In this document: positions 47,752 to 58,999 of the stretch, one piece after another
Position numbering within the stretch: position 1 is the stretch's first letter
Layout: every line of letters begins with the position of its first letter
NCBI RefSeq assembly: GCF_008831285.2
Contig: NC_045150.1
Span: 10,988,001 to 11,052,000 of the forward strand
Source: Nymphaea colorata
Lineage: Eukaryota; Streptophyta; Magnoliopsida; Nymphaeales; Nymphaeaceae
Direction: 5' to 3'
Length of the DNA: 64,000 nucleotides
Program-made: the position numbers and the translations under genes
The notes under the pieces: generated by a model
Database searches by the model: none
What the model was told of the DNA's origin: nothing
Seen by the model: only the letters and a program-made list of their open reading frames with translations

Positions 47752-48460
47752 CTGCTCATAAACAAAAGACATCAGAGAGTAGTGCATATTTGACATGTGT
47801 AGATCACACCACTAAACAAGATATGTCATAGAAAGACTTGGTTACAATTAGCATACATTATATATAAGAATGCCTGATCTTTATTACATCCTAGTAGGAT
47901 AACACACTCAAATTTTGGTTTAGTTATGAATGTATATCATCATGACTGCAGGCAATGATATTATGTACATGACTGCATGCATTGATAATACTAATTAAAA
48001 ACTGGATCATCACTTTAGTATTTTCCATTGTCAAATGGGCCAATGCAGGGTCAGATGAGGGGGGTTCATATCTTTGGATTTTTAAATCTAAGTGATCTAA
48101 GATCAAATTTTGTGAAAAACATATGATTTTTAATGCTAGCAAATGTTTAGCAGCAGACTCTCTACAAAAGATAAAGAAACTCATACAGCAGAGCACCGTG
48201 AGGGGCTGCAAAGTGCAAACAGGTTAAAAAAACTTCACCTCACTTCCCCACAGCATAAAAGGCAAATGGATCTAATTACCAATTCTACAGATCAGTGATG
48301 TGTCTACCACCATACTTCATTTCATGGCCTATAACAAGCAGATATGAAATGGTCACCCATTTTTTGGTGAAAAAATTATCCCTTCATTTCTAGCTTGTCT
48401 AATGTTGAAAAACTGAATTAATACGATGAAAAGCATTAAAATGCAAACACTTGGAGGTAC

Positions 48461-48551
48461 CTGAAATATTGCAGCATGACAAACAAGTCCCCATGCTGCT
48501 TCCTTGACAGCCAAGGCAGATGGGCCACAGGGAATGCTAACAACGATATGC
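48461..48551 (-). CDS. Internal exon of an unidentified gene
   Basis: A 91-nt block bounded by acceptor GTCCACAG and donor TTTCAG|GTACC reads HIVVSIPCGPSALAVKEA followed by AWGLVCHAAIFQ with no stop. The splice borders, phase and balanced residue mix make it a credible exon. I do not recognise the protein. It may be part of the minus-strand gene starting at 50384, though the 115-aa frame there closes with its own stop. Confidence 0.45.
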
Positions 48552-49451
48552 CTGTGGACTTTTGTTTATCAATTTTTGCCCTTCCACTGAAAATAATTCT
48601 TCTTTTCAGTTGTTGAACTTTTCAGTTCTTCATCTTTTCTCGATAAAAAGAATTTGTGGTTGACATGAAAATGTGACAACTGCATTTCAGGCTTTCAGCT
48701 GTTAAAACCAAATTGTAGACACTTGACTGTATGACCTTTGTGTACATTTGTCGTATTTGTAATCACAAATTGATAATTGATGCTATCATTCTTTATGTGC
48801 AGGGTAAGAAGATTTTATGTGCAATCTGATCACTATGCAAACTTCTCTTGAAAAAGCTCAAATACAATGATCTTTATCCTAAATGCATACACTTTCATGC
48901 CTAACATGATTCGTGTCCACTACCACTAACAACATCTGGAGCTTCAGAAAATAACATATGCAGGACAACATGGAAATCTTTGATTTACCTGCCAACAACC
49001 GGAATCCAGAAGTACATACCAAGGACAACTATCATATTCTATAATTTCTAAAAAAACATGAGGACCAAAATCTAACAGTAAACAGAAAGTACAAAGTCGA
49101 AAAGGAAAAGAAAAAAAAAGGTGACACCAGGGCGGCTTTCATCTCATGCTCAAACACCGATTATTGAGCCCATTGAATATATCGATGTTCTATTGATCTT
49201 CCCAAGTTACTTCAGGCTCCACTGCACGTGCTTAATCATAAGTCCATTATTTCAGTAGGAAGCTTCTTGCTTTGGTGAGTTAAAAATTGCACCAAGACAG
49301 CCACATACTTCATATTCATGCACGAAATATCTAACAAATTCAGTAGGTATGAATAACCTCATGAAGCAACGAACAGCAAGGCTTAAGCGACGCAATGGGA
49401 AAAAAAATGCACAAAACACAAAATAGATCTGTCGCTATCCAACATAAATTG

Positions 49452-50384
49452 TCAAGTGGAGGAACTCTCTCTCTTTAACCATTCCTTAATGTTTGCCCCA
49501 TGCATAAATCCACCGGCATTCTTGAGGCTGGATGAGAAGAACTCTACAAGTGAGAAAACGACATTGCTTCCGATCTCGTGGTCTAGGATAAGATCGCGTT
49601 CGAGTGGGCAGGGGAGACGCCTCTGTTTGCTCTCTGCTTCATCGATAGATGAGAGAATCAAGTGGAGGAAAAGAGTCCTGGCTCTCTTGTACTCCTTCCC
49701 ATCGACAAGAACCTCGTCATGTTGGAAGGCTGCAGAACGAGAGAAGCATGGAAAGGCGATCATAGATTGCCGGTCCCTCTCTCTCTCTCCCTTGAAAATG
49801 TTTGCCTCCTCTTATTATCTTGTAAAAGTATTCTGCTAAAGGAGGAACAACTTTTACCATTTTGTCCACCACTGACCTTTCCATGGGAATGATCGTGGCA
49901 GAAGCTATCTTTTATTGTAGTCGACCCACGAGCAAGACGAACGAAGTAAAAGAGAACCAACGATGTGCATTACGCTATGCTGGTATATCTCCCATGAAAT
50001 ATATCGAGAAACACCAAGAAAGGAATCTAACTCAGGATCCCTCAATTCTCCCACGAGATTATGAATAACATAACAAAATATCTACAAAGAACGCAACATT
50101 GCCACATGGATAAGAGAGCAAGAGATGACTGACCTTGTCTCCTGCAAATCCCTAAGATTGAAGCCCACCAAAATGGTGAACAAAGTAAAAGAAGCAAGGA
50201 TGGCGTTGAAGCCCTGCTGGTATCTCCAAGAGAAAGAGACCCGGCGCACATTTGATCAAATTGGTCAATGGCCTCCATTTGGCTTCCAACGGCTCTATAG
50301 TCGTGCCATTCGCAGAACTTACCGCCTCCACGACTCCACATGCTTTGGTGGTTCAAATTTAACGATGTCTCCATTCATCGACAT
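49452..50384 (-). CDS. Unidentified 115-aa protein, three-exon model with an 8-nt micro-exon
   Basis: Exon 1 (50323-50384) starts at ATG and reads MSMNGDIVKFEPPKHVESW, then R, ending at a strong donor AGGCG|GTAAGTTC. Exon 3 (49452-49729) follows acceptor CTCTCGTTCTGCAG and reads FQHDEVLVDGKEYKRARTL, continuing through LILSSIDEAESKQRRLPCPL and HEIGSNVVFSLVEFF to a stop after KEWLKRESSST. Direct joining of exons 1 and 3 is out of phase. An 8-nt exon at 50134-50141 (acceptor GATTTGCAG, donor AAG|GTCAGT) restores one frame through WRRQAFQHDEV. The total is 348 nt, exactly divisible by three. There is no signal peptide, and a mixed charged, helical composition suggests a soluble protein. The first intron itself contains weak alternative sites. 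I do not know the family. Confidence 0.5.
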
Positions 50385-50399
50385 GTTAAATGAAACCCA

Positions 50400-52930
50400 C
50401 AACGGCCGGGAAATTGCAAACATTCTCGTGGACCTCTTCTTTTACTGTTTTGATCCGGAGATAAAGTGGCCAAGCTCGGGTTGCATGTTAAATAAATATT
50501 AGTTATAAATTGGCAAAAATGAATAAAGAAAACAATTAAATAGAAAATAAATAAATAATAACAGATGCCCAAATGAATAGATGGGATGGATGGGGTTTCA
50601 TTCCATCCAGTATTTCAATCTAACTTTGGCTTAATGGTTTGAGAATGGTTGATTTTCTCATTCTCTTTTCTTTTTCTTTTACCTATTATTATTTTATCTC
50701 CTGTTCTCCATATATTTGTTTCTTTTCAAGCCAGCTATTCTTTGTTAATTTTGTTTCTTTTTAGACTTACAACTGTTTGGTTTTTTTGTACTAAGGGCTT
50801 CATATTTAATATTGTTGTATCCGATCGACCTGTTATCACATCAAATCTTCTCATAGTTGTAGTTGGTCCCTACCGCTTGCTTTCGAAGCCATTTGACGAT
50901 ACAAATAGTTTGTTTCTGTTTTATGCATTTACCTCAAAAATTGAAGTAGGTTCATAAAACAATATAAAATAATGTTCGATGAATGTGCTCCAACCATTCG
51001 AGCAGATTCGTGGAACAATAACATGCTGTTCTTATTACCAAATATAAGAGATTCATGAAACTGTAATATGTTGTTCTTATTACATAACAACCCCTTCATG
51101 ATGAGTAGGCTGAATTACCTAGTCAGGAGGAAGTTCACGATATGGTGATAAATTAAATTCTTTGTGTCTTGTGTTTTATGAACTTTTAGATTTTTTCTTA
51201 TTCTTTCAATTGATTTCTTTCCCAATAACTCAGGTACCCTGCCATTCAGTTGGCTTTTTTTCTTTTTTATCTTGACAAAAATTGCAGGTGACCACATGAT
51301 GCAAGGTCTGTGAGATTAACTAGGGATTTTCAATGGATCGGATTTGAATCATATATACTTATACTGATTTTTAAATATTCATATACTCAGATTCAAATTC
51401 ATACTCAAATATGAACAAAGAAAAGTCATACCTGAATCCATATCTGAAATCTGGTTTTACAATCTAAATCTGATTTTTTACATTCGTATCTAAATCCAAT
51501 TCCGAATTTTTTAGCCGAATCTTACCAATTTCCAAAATGTAAGGGCATTGGATATAGAATATTCATTTAAAAACTAAATCCTATTTGAATCTCAATTCAA
51601 TCGGATGTTTATATATCTAAATCGAGTCAAATCCGATCAAATGTCATTTCTTAAATATGAATCCAATCCAACTTTTTGATCGGATATTAAATCTTTTTCT
51701 ATATTCAATTTTTTTAGAACGGTTCGCTTAGACATCAAAATGGTTTCTTTTCAAGGATAGATGTTCTAAAAGAGGCGGGCGATGAAAATCAATAAAAGTA
51801 TGACCTTAGAAACTGTTGTTTGTAAGATCAAGAACTTGTCAAAAGAAGAGGTGGTTGATGTCAGTGAGGTCCAAAGTAAGCAACTACCCTTTAGCCAATA
51901 CGACTGCATGAAACTCGATTCCAATTGCCGAAGGAGATGGTGGAATTTCAATTTGATAACAATTTTTTGGGTCTTTGGTGAAGAAAAACATGAAAAAAAC
52001 ATTTTTTTCACTTTTTTCTAATATTTTTTATTTTGTCATGTTTTTCAATAAAAAATGTTTTTTGTCCTATTTTACTGACTTATTTTTTGCATTTTTAATG
52101 AATATTTAAAAAAAAGCACATTTTTTTATCACCTTGATTTAAAAAAATATAAAAAAAATTGTAAACGTCGACTTTAATGCATATTGTATGGCTCAGCATG
52201 CCCTTAATTTGGACAAGCTTGCTTTCGGTGTGACGTTACTTTTATTGGAGAAGGTGAAAGGAGAGACCTTTCAATGCAAATTGGTCATGACATCCAAAAA
52301 CAAATAGAAAAAAGAACGTCCTGATTTAAAAAATGACAACTGAAAGGCGACGACTGTCATTTTCATATCAGTTGGATCTGATTGTTTCTTATTATGAGAT
52401 CGTGAGTAATACTAAGGGTGAATTTGGGTTTTTAAATAGATAAATAAATAAGTTATATATATATATATATATGAATGACTAGTAAGAAATGCACGTAAAA
52501 ATGTTAATATATCTAATTTGGATTGGAGATCTCAAACAATTATGTAAAAAATCAAATATGAAAAAAACAATTAATATACAATTCAAAAATCGGATCAGAT
52601 TTGGATTTAAGAAATGACATTTGATTGAATTTAGATTTATATACAAATATAATAAATGTCTAATCACACTCAAATGCAAATAAAAGTTCAATTTTATTTT
52701 TAAACAAATATCATATACCTAATTCTCTTACAGGCCAAATTGGTTCAATTGGATTCAGATTCAAAAATAAATGTCAAAATTGGATTAGAACTGTCGTATC
52801 AGATTTCGCATTAAAATCAAACATGACTATTTTTTATTCATATTTGAATCCAAATATGTAAACATCCCAAAAGTTAAAAATATTTTTTCATTCTATTCCA
52901 ATTGGTTGGCATCCCTACACGAACACATGA
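50400..52930. other. Stretch without a recognised gene; repeats of GGATCGGATTTGAATC type
   Basis: 50640-50960 is T-rich with no supported exon. 51320-51720 and 52500-52920 carry many ATCCGAT/AAATCTGAATC words, a family seen again at 59600-60350 and 61050-61420. A TA run is at 52453-52473. Confidence 0.5.
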
Positions 52931-52939
52931 TACTTTATG

Positions 52940-53181
52940 TAGGGGTGGGCCCGATACATGAAACCCGAGCCCAGGCCCAGCCAGGTTATAAATAAAAAAA
53001 GTATTTTTTTAACATCATATATATTTTTCAGTAATAAAATATATTTTATTAAATTTAAAAAATAAAAAAACACTTTTTAAATGTTAACGGGCAAGTGCCG
53101 AGTTTTTTTGGCCCGGACCTGGGCCAGTGCCGGGCCTGGTCCTGGCCCCCCACCAGCGGCCCGGCCCGGCGCCGGCCCTTA
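52940..53181. mobile_element. 242-bp non-autonomous hAT element, GC-rich ends
   Basis: The ends TAGGGGTGGGCCC and GCGCCGGCCCTTA are imperfect inverted repeats. Flanks are ACTTTATG (52932-52939) and ACTTTGTG (53182-53189), an 8-bp duplication with one mismatch. GGCCCGG words lie at both ends around an AT core, as in the element at 46767. Confidence 0.7.
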
Positions 53182-53739
53182 ACTTTGTGATGTGCACTGG
53201 CTAGTACAAATTGGAGATGTAACTATATTTATTTATTTATTTACTTAATTAAATTACATATTCAAACAACTACATGGTTAGAAGAAGAGTCTGGAATCTC
53301 ATAACCGAAACTGGTTGACGTGGCCGATCCGTCACTTGACAGACAAATTTACACGGTTGGATTCAACACTTCTATACTAGATGGTTGAATGGCTAGACAT
53401 TAGAATTCTGTTGCTACAGCACCGTAAACTGCTTACCATAAATTATTGTCACACCATCAACCATCATTAATACGACTATATATACATATATATATATAAG
53501 CACAGGTCACCAGTAATGCTTTCCTGTACCATCATTGTTGGCATCATGGGCAAAGCCAAAAGGGGGTGGCAAAAGCCTTCCCCTCCTCTCCTTCCACCCA
53601 AAAAAAAAAATTACATATAAATTTAAAAATTATCTTATATAAAAATGTTTAAAAATAATAATTTGGCTCCTATCAAAATTTTAATATTATAATTTGACAT
53701 ATTTCATGAAAAAGTCTGACTGCACCCCTCATTGGCATC

Positions 53740-54378
53740 GAGATAAGGTAACAAGCTCTCATTGTAAAAAGTATTTGCTTCAAAAGGTAAGGGTTTTTTT
53801 TTTCTTTTTTGCAGGAGGGGGTCCTCTTCTTTTCTAGAGAGAAACATGGTGGGGCGAGTCCAAATGCTAGTTCCCCTACAAAATGTTATCTGATCTTTAT
53901 GGTAGGACTGCCCACCTAACATGTACACACACAAATACATACACATGTATAAAGGCAGAACTGAATCTTCTTGTGTATAGGGAAATCAAATATGTCAGAT
54001 TTTGGATAGTTAAAAATTAAAAACTATCACTTAAACATAATTGTCACCTAAGTACTACGAATGAATGATTTATGGTGCAACAAGATTAATGGAGGTCTTA
54101 GTAATAATTGATTTTTAATGCTTAGCTATCCAACAACATCAAACATCTAGTAAATTTAAAACTTCCTATAGCCAATTGTTTTCTTTTTATTTTCATTGTT
54201 CTTTTTGCACTCTCAGCCCCGATTCCATCTCTCTCTCTAGTGCAACCGCTTGGGTTGGGTGGTGTGTTAGAGTCATATCCTCAGTTCAAAAGTTAAATGG
54301 TGCTATCTTGATTGTATTGAAAAATGTTGAGATTAGAATTATGGTAGTCATTGTGGAGGCAATGTGGACCTGTTCTTG

Positions 54379-54416
<38 letters not shown>

Positions 54417-54960
54417 AATTCAAAGTAATAAATCATAAAAAGAAATCTTGGTCTCTTTCTTGCATCATGGTAAAGAAAATCATGAGACTCGACTGAGCAG
54501 CTAGAGGCGGCAAGTGTGTATGGTATGAGCAATTAGATACTAGTGCCTATTAAAATTTTATAACTAGTGCCCTTAGTAAGCAGTTTTCACTATAAAAGGT
54601 ATTTCCATAAAAAACAAAGTTTTTTTTTTTTTTTTTTTGCAAAAGGGGGTTTGCCTCCTTCAAGGAGAAAGAATTGTCCTATCTTCATGATAAGACAGCC
54701 TACCAAATAGGTAAACACACAAACACATTACTGCATATATAGGCGGAATTGATTCATCTTGTATATGGGGAAATAAAATATGTCAGATAAAGTAAAAAAT
54801 CGTTGCCACATAAGTACTACCAATGATTTATGGTGCAAAAAGATTCATGGAGGTTTTAGTAATGATTGATTTTTAACGCTTGGCTATCTAACAACATTCA
54901 ACATTTGGTGAATTTAACCTGTTCTATTTTTCATTGTCTTTTTCATAATGTTATCTTATA
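53740..54960. repeat. Direct duplication, two copies of about 0.4-0.5 kb (53740-54180 and 54590-54930)
   Basis: Matching order: a T-tract followed by GCA..GGGGGT, a CTATCTTCATGATA.GAC..CC-type block, ACACACAAA.ACAT, AAATATGTCAGAT, AAGTACTAC.AATGATTTATGGTGCAA, GATT.ATGGAGGT.TTAGTAAT.ATTGATTTTTAA. Identity is moderate. Non-coding in both copies. Confidence 0.75.
54382..54413. repeat. (TA)n microsatellite
   Basis: A pure TA run between the two duplicated blocks. Confidence 0.9.
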
Positions 54961-55224
54961 ACAGATTAACGTAGAGACATAGTGAAAAGGATGAACACTT
55001 CACCAACTTTTATATGGCATTCCCAGGGTTATTATCTCCACTAGGAAATGGATAAGGACTAAAATACCTTTCAAAAAAGGGCTGGTTTCTTTTTTTATCA
55101 CACTTTTCAAAGCTTTTCAAGCTTCTTTTAGGTTGGGTTTGATGGCCTCGTATAGCTAAGACTTGACATTGCATAAAAAGGTGTTTTTTAGGAGATTCTC
55201 ATTTTATTATGCATGTTCAAAGTC

Positions 55225-55260
55225 ATGGATTTAAGATCAGAAGTCTGATCTTAAATCCAT
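55225..55260. repeat. Perfect palindrome, 17-bp arms with a 2-base centre
   Basis: ATGGATTTAAGATCAGA is followed by AG and then its exact reverse complement. The flanking sequence CATCTAAAATCTTAAGA repeats similar words. Confidence 0.95.
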
Positions 55261-56322
55261 ACATCTAAAATCTTAAGAATCTCATATCACCAGGGATTTA
55301 TCATCAGGTTAAACCAACACAACCTTACTAAAATCTTTAGTCTCTATGGTTTTTCCAAAGGACCCCCATGAGAAACGGTTTATAAAAAGAGAGGGGGGGC
55401 CTACGTCAAATGACATTTTTTTTTTCAAATTGAGTTCCTCCTTGTTGGGCCGGGTCAAGTTCCCTGTAGCCCTTGGGCCTTGCCAGTTGGGCCAGAGTAT
55501 TTCTGGCGTATTAGGGTTAAAACTTGGCTTGGCCCCAGTCCAGTCCCGATGCCCAACCCTAGGCATGGTTGCTTGTACAGTTACGTGTCTCAAAACAATT
55601 GGATTATAGATTTTGGCTACTTCCTCCAACATTGTCATCACTAAGAAAAAATAACCTGTCTAATTGATTGAAGAGTATTGAATTCTGATCCTATCATATT
55701 AGTCTGCCCTCCTGAGCTGTCTTTTTCGTTATAAGTTAATTAGTACTCATGCACATGAGGTAAGCTTGGTAGGCAAATATCATGGGGATAAGATGATGTT
55801 GCCACCACAGGTCGGCAATATACAAGTGGTTCAGATTCTTATGGCATACAATTATCAATAAGATGTAGTAACTTCATGGAAGCGAAGAGGGTCGTTTGGC
55901 AATGAAAATAGTTTGTTTGTTTCATGAACTTGCCTTAAAGATTGTACTTGACTTATATAGTGATTTTTGTTATGGAATAATTCTAGGTAAGCACGGATAA
56001 AATTTTATTCTACCGTAGGAGAGACCAAGCTTCCACCTAACACCTCATTCGTTTTAGGGTATAGGGCTTGCTTTCAGTTTCTTGGAATACCTCTCCTACC
56101 ATGATTTAACTTGTATTTCAGTACCCAGAACGACACACATATAAAGTTAGCGAATAGTCTAAAAACAAGTAAATAAAGCAATAATTGAAAGTACCGACAT
56201 TTGACAATTATCATTATTTTTACTCAAGTTCTTCATGTAAATTTTCTAAATCGTACGAGTACTGCTGATTCCAGAGTTCCCGTGTTTGAGCTCAAACCCT
56301 TGAGTCTGCAGCTTCATTTCAC

Positions 56323-56330
56323 TATAAATA
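56323..56330 (+). promoter_or_regulatory. TATA box of the small secreted-peptide gene
   Basis: TATAAATA lies 60 nt before the ATG at 56383, within CACTATAAATAG. The following leader is C-rich (CACCGCGCCCCTCTCCATCAC), as common in plant 5' leaders. Confidence 0.7.
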
Positions 56331-56382
56331 GTCGCTAAGGCAGGCACCTTGGCCACCGCGCCCCTCTCCATCACTATATTTA

Positions 56383-56601
56383 ATGGCTTCCCTTTCCCGT
56401 TCGCTCATCCTCTTCCTCGTTCTGGCACTGGTTGCAACTGCTCTCGTTGAGCAGGGATCAGCAATCGATAGCCACTACAGTCCTGAGGAGACTGATTGGG
56501 TTGTTCTCCCCAAGGGATGCGATCCACAGGCTGCACATGCTGGTCACTCGACCAACAGGAAGATGAAGGAACCCCTCCTGTCAAGCTCTCCCACTCCCTG
56601 A
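56383..56601 (+). CDS. Small secreted peptide precursor (72 aa, unidentified)
   Basis: The frame opens MASLSRSLILFLVLALVATA and continues LVEQGSA, a textbook signal peptide with likely cleavage after GSA (residue 27). The mature part is about 45 residues: IDSHYSPEETDWVVLPKG, one cysteine, a His-rich CDPQAAHAGHST, a basic NRKMK and a Ser/Pro end SSSPTP. A TATA box and a short C-rich leader sit at the proper distance, so this is the best-supported intact gene in the window. The size, leader and Pro/Ser end fit plant signalling-peptide precursors, but I recognise no CLE, RALF, CEP, PSY or PIP motif. A donor-like AGGTCAGACC at 56645 and an acceptor-like TGATGCAG at 56784 lie after the stop, so a 3' UTR intron is possible. 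Confidence 0.65.
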   Translation: MASLSRSLILFLVLALVATALVEQGSAIDSHYSPEETDWVVLPKGCDPQAAHAGHSTNRKMKEPLLSSSPTP

Positions 56602-56697
56602 TGATCAGTCCTCCTTCAGTTTCACCACTGCTGCTCCATGACTTCAGGTCAGACCAAGTGAACCCATGTCTTCCCACTCTTAAGAATTTGTACTGCA

Positions 56698-56707
<10 letters not shown>

Positions 56708-56743
<36 letters not shown>

Positions 56744-56780
56744 CAAGCATGGAGTTTCTCTCTCTCTCTCTCTCTCTGAT
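56708..56780. repeat. (TA)n and (CT)n microsatellites in the 3' region
   Basis: A TA run at 56708-56741 and a CT run at 56757-56777 lie just downstream of the peptide gene. Confidence 0.9.
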
Positions 56781-56949
56781 GCAGGATTATAATCAGCAGT
56801 TTCGACCCCATTCTCCAAAGTGAGCCTTGAATATCAGCAGAAAATAGAGAACAAAGCTGGATGTCAGGATCGCTTGAGCTAATTTTCTTATGTTGCTTGA
56901 TTCCCAGAAATCTAGAGAAACAAAGCTTCCTTTCTTTCAAGAATGTTCG

Positions 56950-58300
56950 ACTGTTAGGTTAAATGATTTTATGCCCTTGAGAGTAACATACAGCCAATAT
57001 GGGTGGGGCGTTGATTGACAGGCCATTCCATCTTCTTTAGTTAGCTAGGCTGCAACTCCAACCCTGTCCTTGTCCGTTGGTGTCATGGCTTTGCCCCTTT
57101 GTGAATGGTGCCTCACGTGTCAAGTCTTTTTCTAAAATAAAGTTGAATATGACATGCAAAATATCGAAATCCATATGAAAGGGGCACTTTGTTTTCATTT
57201 TACATTATTTTCCCAATTACTTGAGTTTTCCTCTTCGGTCCTTGCAAGGGGCTTTACTTTTTGACTTGGTGACTAAGTTCAAATATCTGACTGGAACTTC
57301 TTCATTTTTCCTAAGTTTTGGTGATAAAAAATAAAGCAAAATCACTTTGAGAAAAACTGTAACAAACTAACAGCAAAACATGGAACACAGAGAAAGAAAA
57401 TTTATTTTAAGCATTAGCGAGCTGCTCTGGTGAGATAGGGGCAAAGTAAAATATAATGTTCCATATCAAAGTTTCCAAGCTGGTTTTATGCACTGTCCCG
57501 TGCAAAAAAAAAATTGTGCGCTCGAGATATGATGTTCGGAATACCCCTGATCAGTAAAGATTGGGAAACCTCTTCTAAGGAGAAAAAATAGGTAGTAAAA
57601 AAGTTGAATGTCCGACAAAAACTTCCTTTTTTTTGAATCTCCAAAAGGCCCAACTTCCCCTTCTTTTGCTTTTGGGTGCATATCTGACACTCTCTGCAGC
57701 AACAAAATCTTTCATCTACGCAGAGTTACATATACAGAGTTTAGGTTCTGTGTGGAGCTATATAGTGTTGGGCCAGAAACACATCCACAAGAGTTTGTAT
57801 TTTTCCTTTCTTTTTACTGCCCGCCTCATGTTGGGGTATTTTACCCCTGAAGACTTTGTCAAGTTTTAAAAATTTCAAGATGTGCTCATAAAGATGTAAG
57901 AATTACATAATCGAAATCGGTACAAGAAAGCATGGGCATCTATAGTGTGATTAATATTGATGGAGAAGATCCAAACAGTGGCATATGAATATTATGATGC
58001 GGATGTTTATTGTCCTCATGATTTTGATCATGATGGTGGTATATTGTGACTTGTGAGTGCAGTGACGGTTGTTTAATATATGCAGTGACCAAGCAATGGC
58101 ATAGTTTTTTTTCGTTTTTTCTTCTTTTACATTGAGGGGCACTTGATCGGGTTTAAGTCTGGCGTAGGCACCATGCATAATTTTGAGTGCTCTTAACAAA
58201 GTTTTTTATTTGCTGGTATTGGCACACCATCCCCCATGTATCTCCTCTGCTCAGGCCAAAAGATTTTTTAAAGGCTGCAAAGTAGATATTCTTCCTGTTA
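56950..58300. other. Stretch without a recognised gene
   Basis: Mixed AT-rich sequence. Overlapping frames near 57466-57869 on both strands show no domain, and I do not support them as genes. Confidence 0.45.
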
Positions 58301-58319
58301 GGACGTTGAATTGACCAAA

Positions 58320-58670
58320 CGAGTGGATTTAAGTGAGCTTGGGCATCGGGTCGTCCTGAACTGACTTGGAAAACTGAGTCCGAGCCTAAGCCCTGCCCAA
58401 TTAAATTTAAAAAATATATAATATTAATATGAAATAATATATAAATATAATTTATTATAATAAAATATTATATATATATATATATATATATTTAAAAATA
58501 ACTTATTGGGCTCGAACCGGGCTTATCAGGCCCACTCGGGCCAGCCCCATAACGACTCGTGTTGGCCCGGGTCCGTTTTTCTCATGCCCGGGCCCGAGTC
58601 AGGCCGGGTACCGGGTATCCGGCGACAGCCCAACCTGGTGCCCAGCCTCAACATGTATAAACCGGCCCAA
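58320..58670. mobile_element. GC-rich-ended, AT-cored transposon-like segment
   Basis: It has the same architecture as the hAT elements at 46767 and 52940: GGGCATCGGGTCG on the left, an AT core with a TA run (58470-58490), and dense GGCCCGGG words on the right ending GTGCCCAGCCTCA. TGAGCTTGGGCA on the left and the reverse complement TGAGGCTGGGCA on the right could be the termini, but no target duplication was found. Confidence 0.5.
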
Positions 58671-58860
58671 TATGCCCCACTGCTTGTCCTTCTGATGAAA
58701 ATGTTGCTGAGAGAAAATTTTGTCATTCGTTTGCAGTGGCAGCCAATACCATTGTGAAGTTCCATTGGATCTCCCAAAAAGCTTTGATGATTTGGGGGAT
58801 TTGATATTCTACCAACTTTTGGTATCCAAGGAAACACTTCAACCATGTGGATAGCTGCCC

Positions 58861-58995
58861 CACTACAAAAAATTGGTATTTTAACAATGGCCAGGAAACA
58901 TTGGTAATGGAGGAAAGAACGTCAGTAAAAATTTTACCGATGTTTAGTCTGGACATCAGTTAAGAGAATATCGGTGAAAATGTCACCAACATTTC
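58861..58995 (+). mobile_element. CACTA (En/Spm) transposon terminus
   Basis: CACTACAAAAAATTGG is the conserved end of plant CACTA elements. It is followed by subterminal repeats in both orientations (ACATTGGTAATGG, TTTACCGATGTTT, ATATCGGTGAAA, CACCAACATTT). The element should extend to the right. The opposite end (TTTTTTGTAGTG) was not seen before the window edge, so it is truncated or ends beyond the gap. Confidence 0.75.
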
Positions 58996-58999
58996 AAAG

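Noticed and set aside
50042-50374. 110-codon minus frame over exon 1 and intron 1 of the 115-aa gene model
   Set aside because: It runs through the strong donor AGGCG|GTAAGTTC in a different frame from exon 1; splicing explains the region better.
55309-55641. 110-codon minus frame and its plus shadow
   Set aside because: It overlaps a GGGCCGGG-type transposon-like patch; no protein similarity seen.
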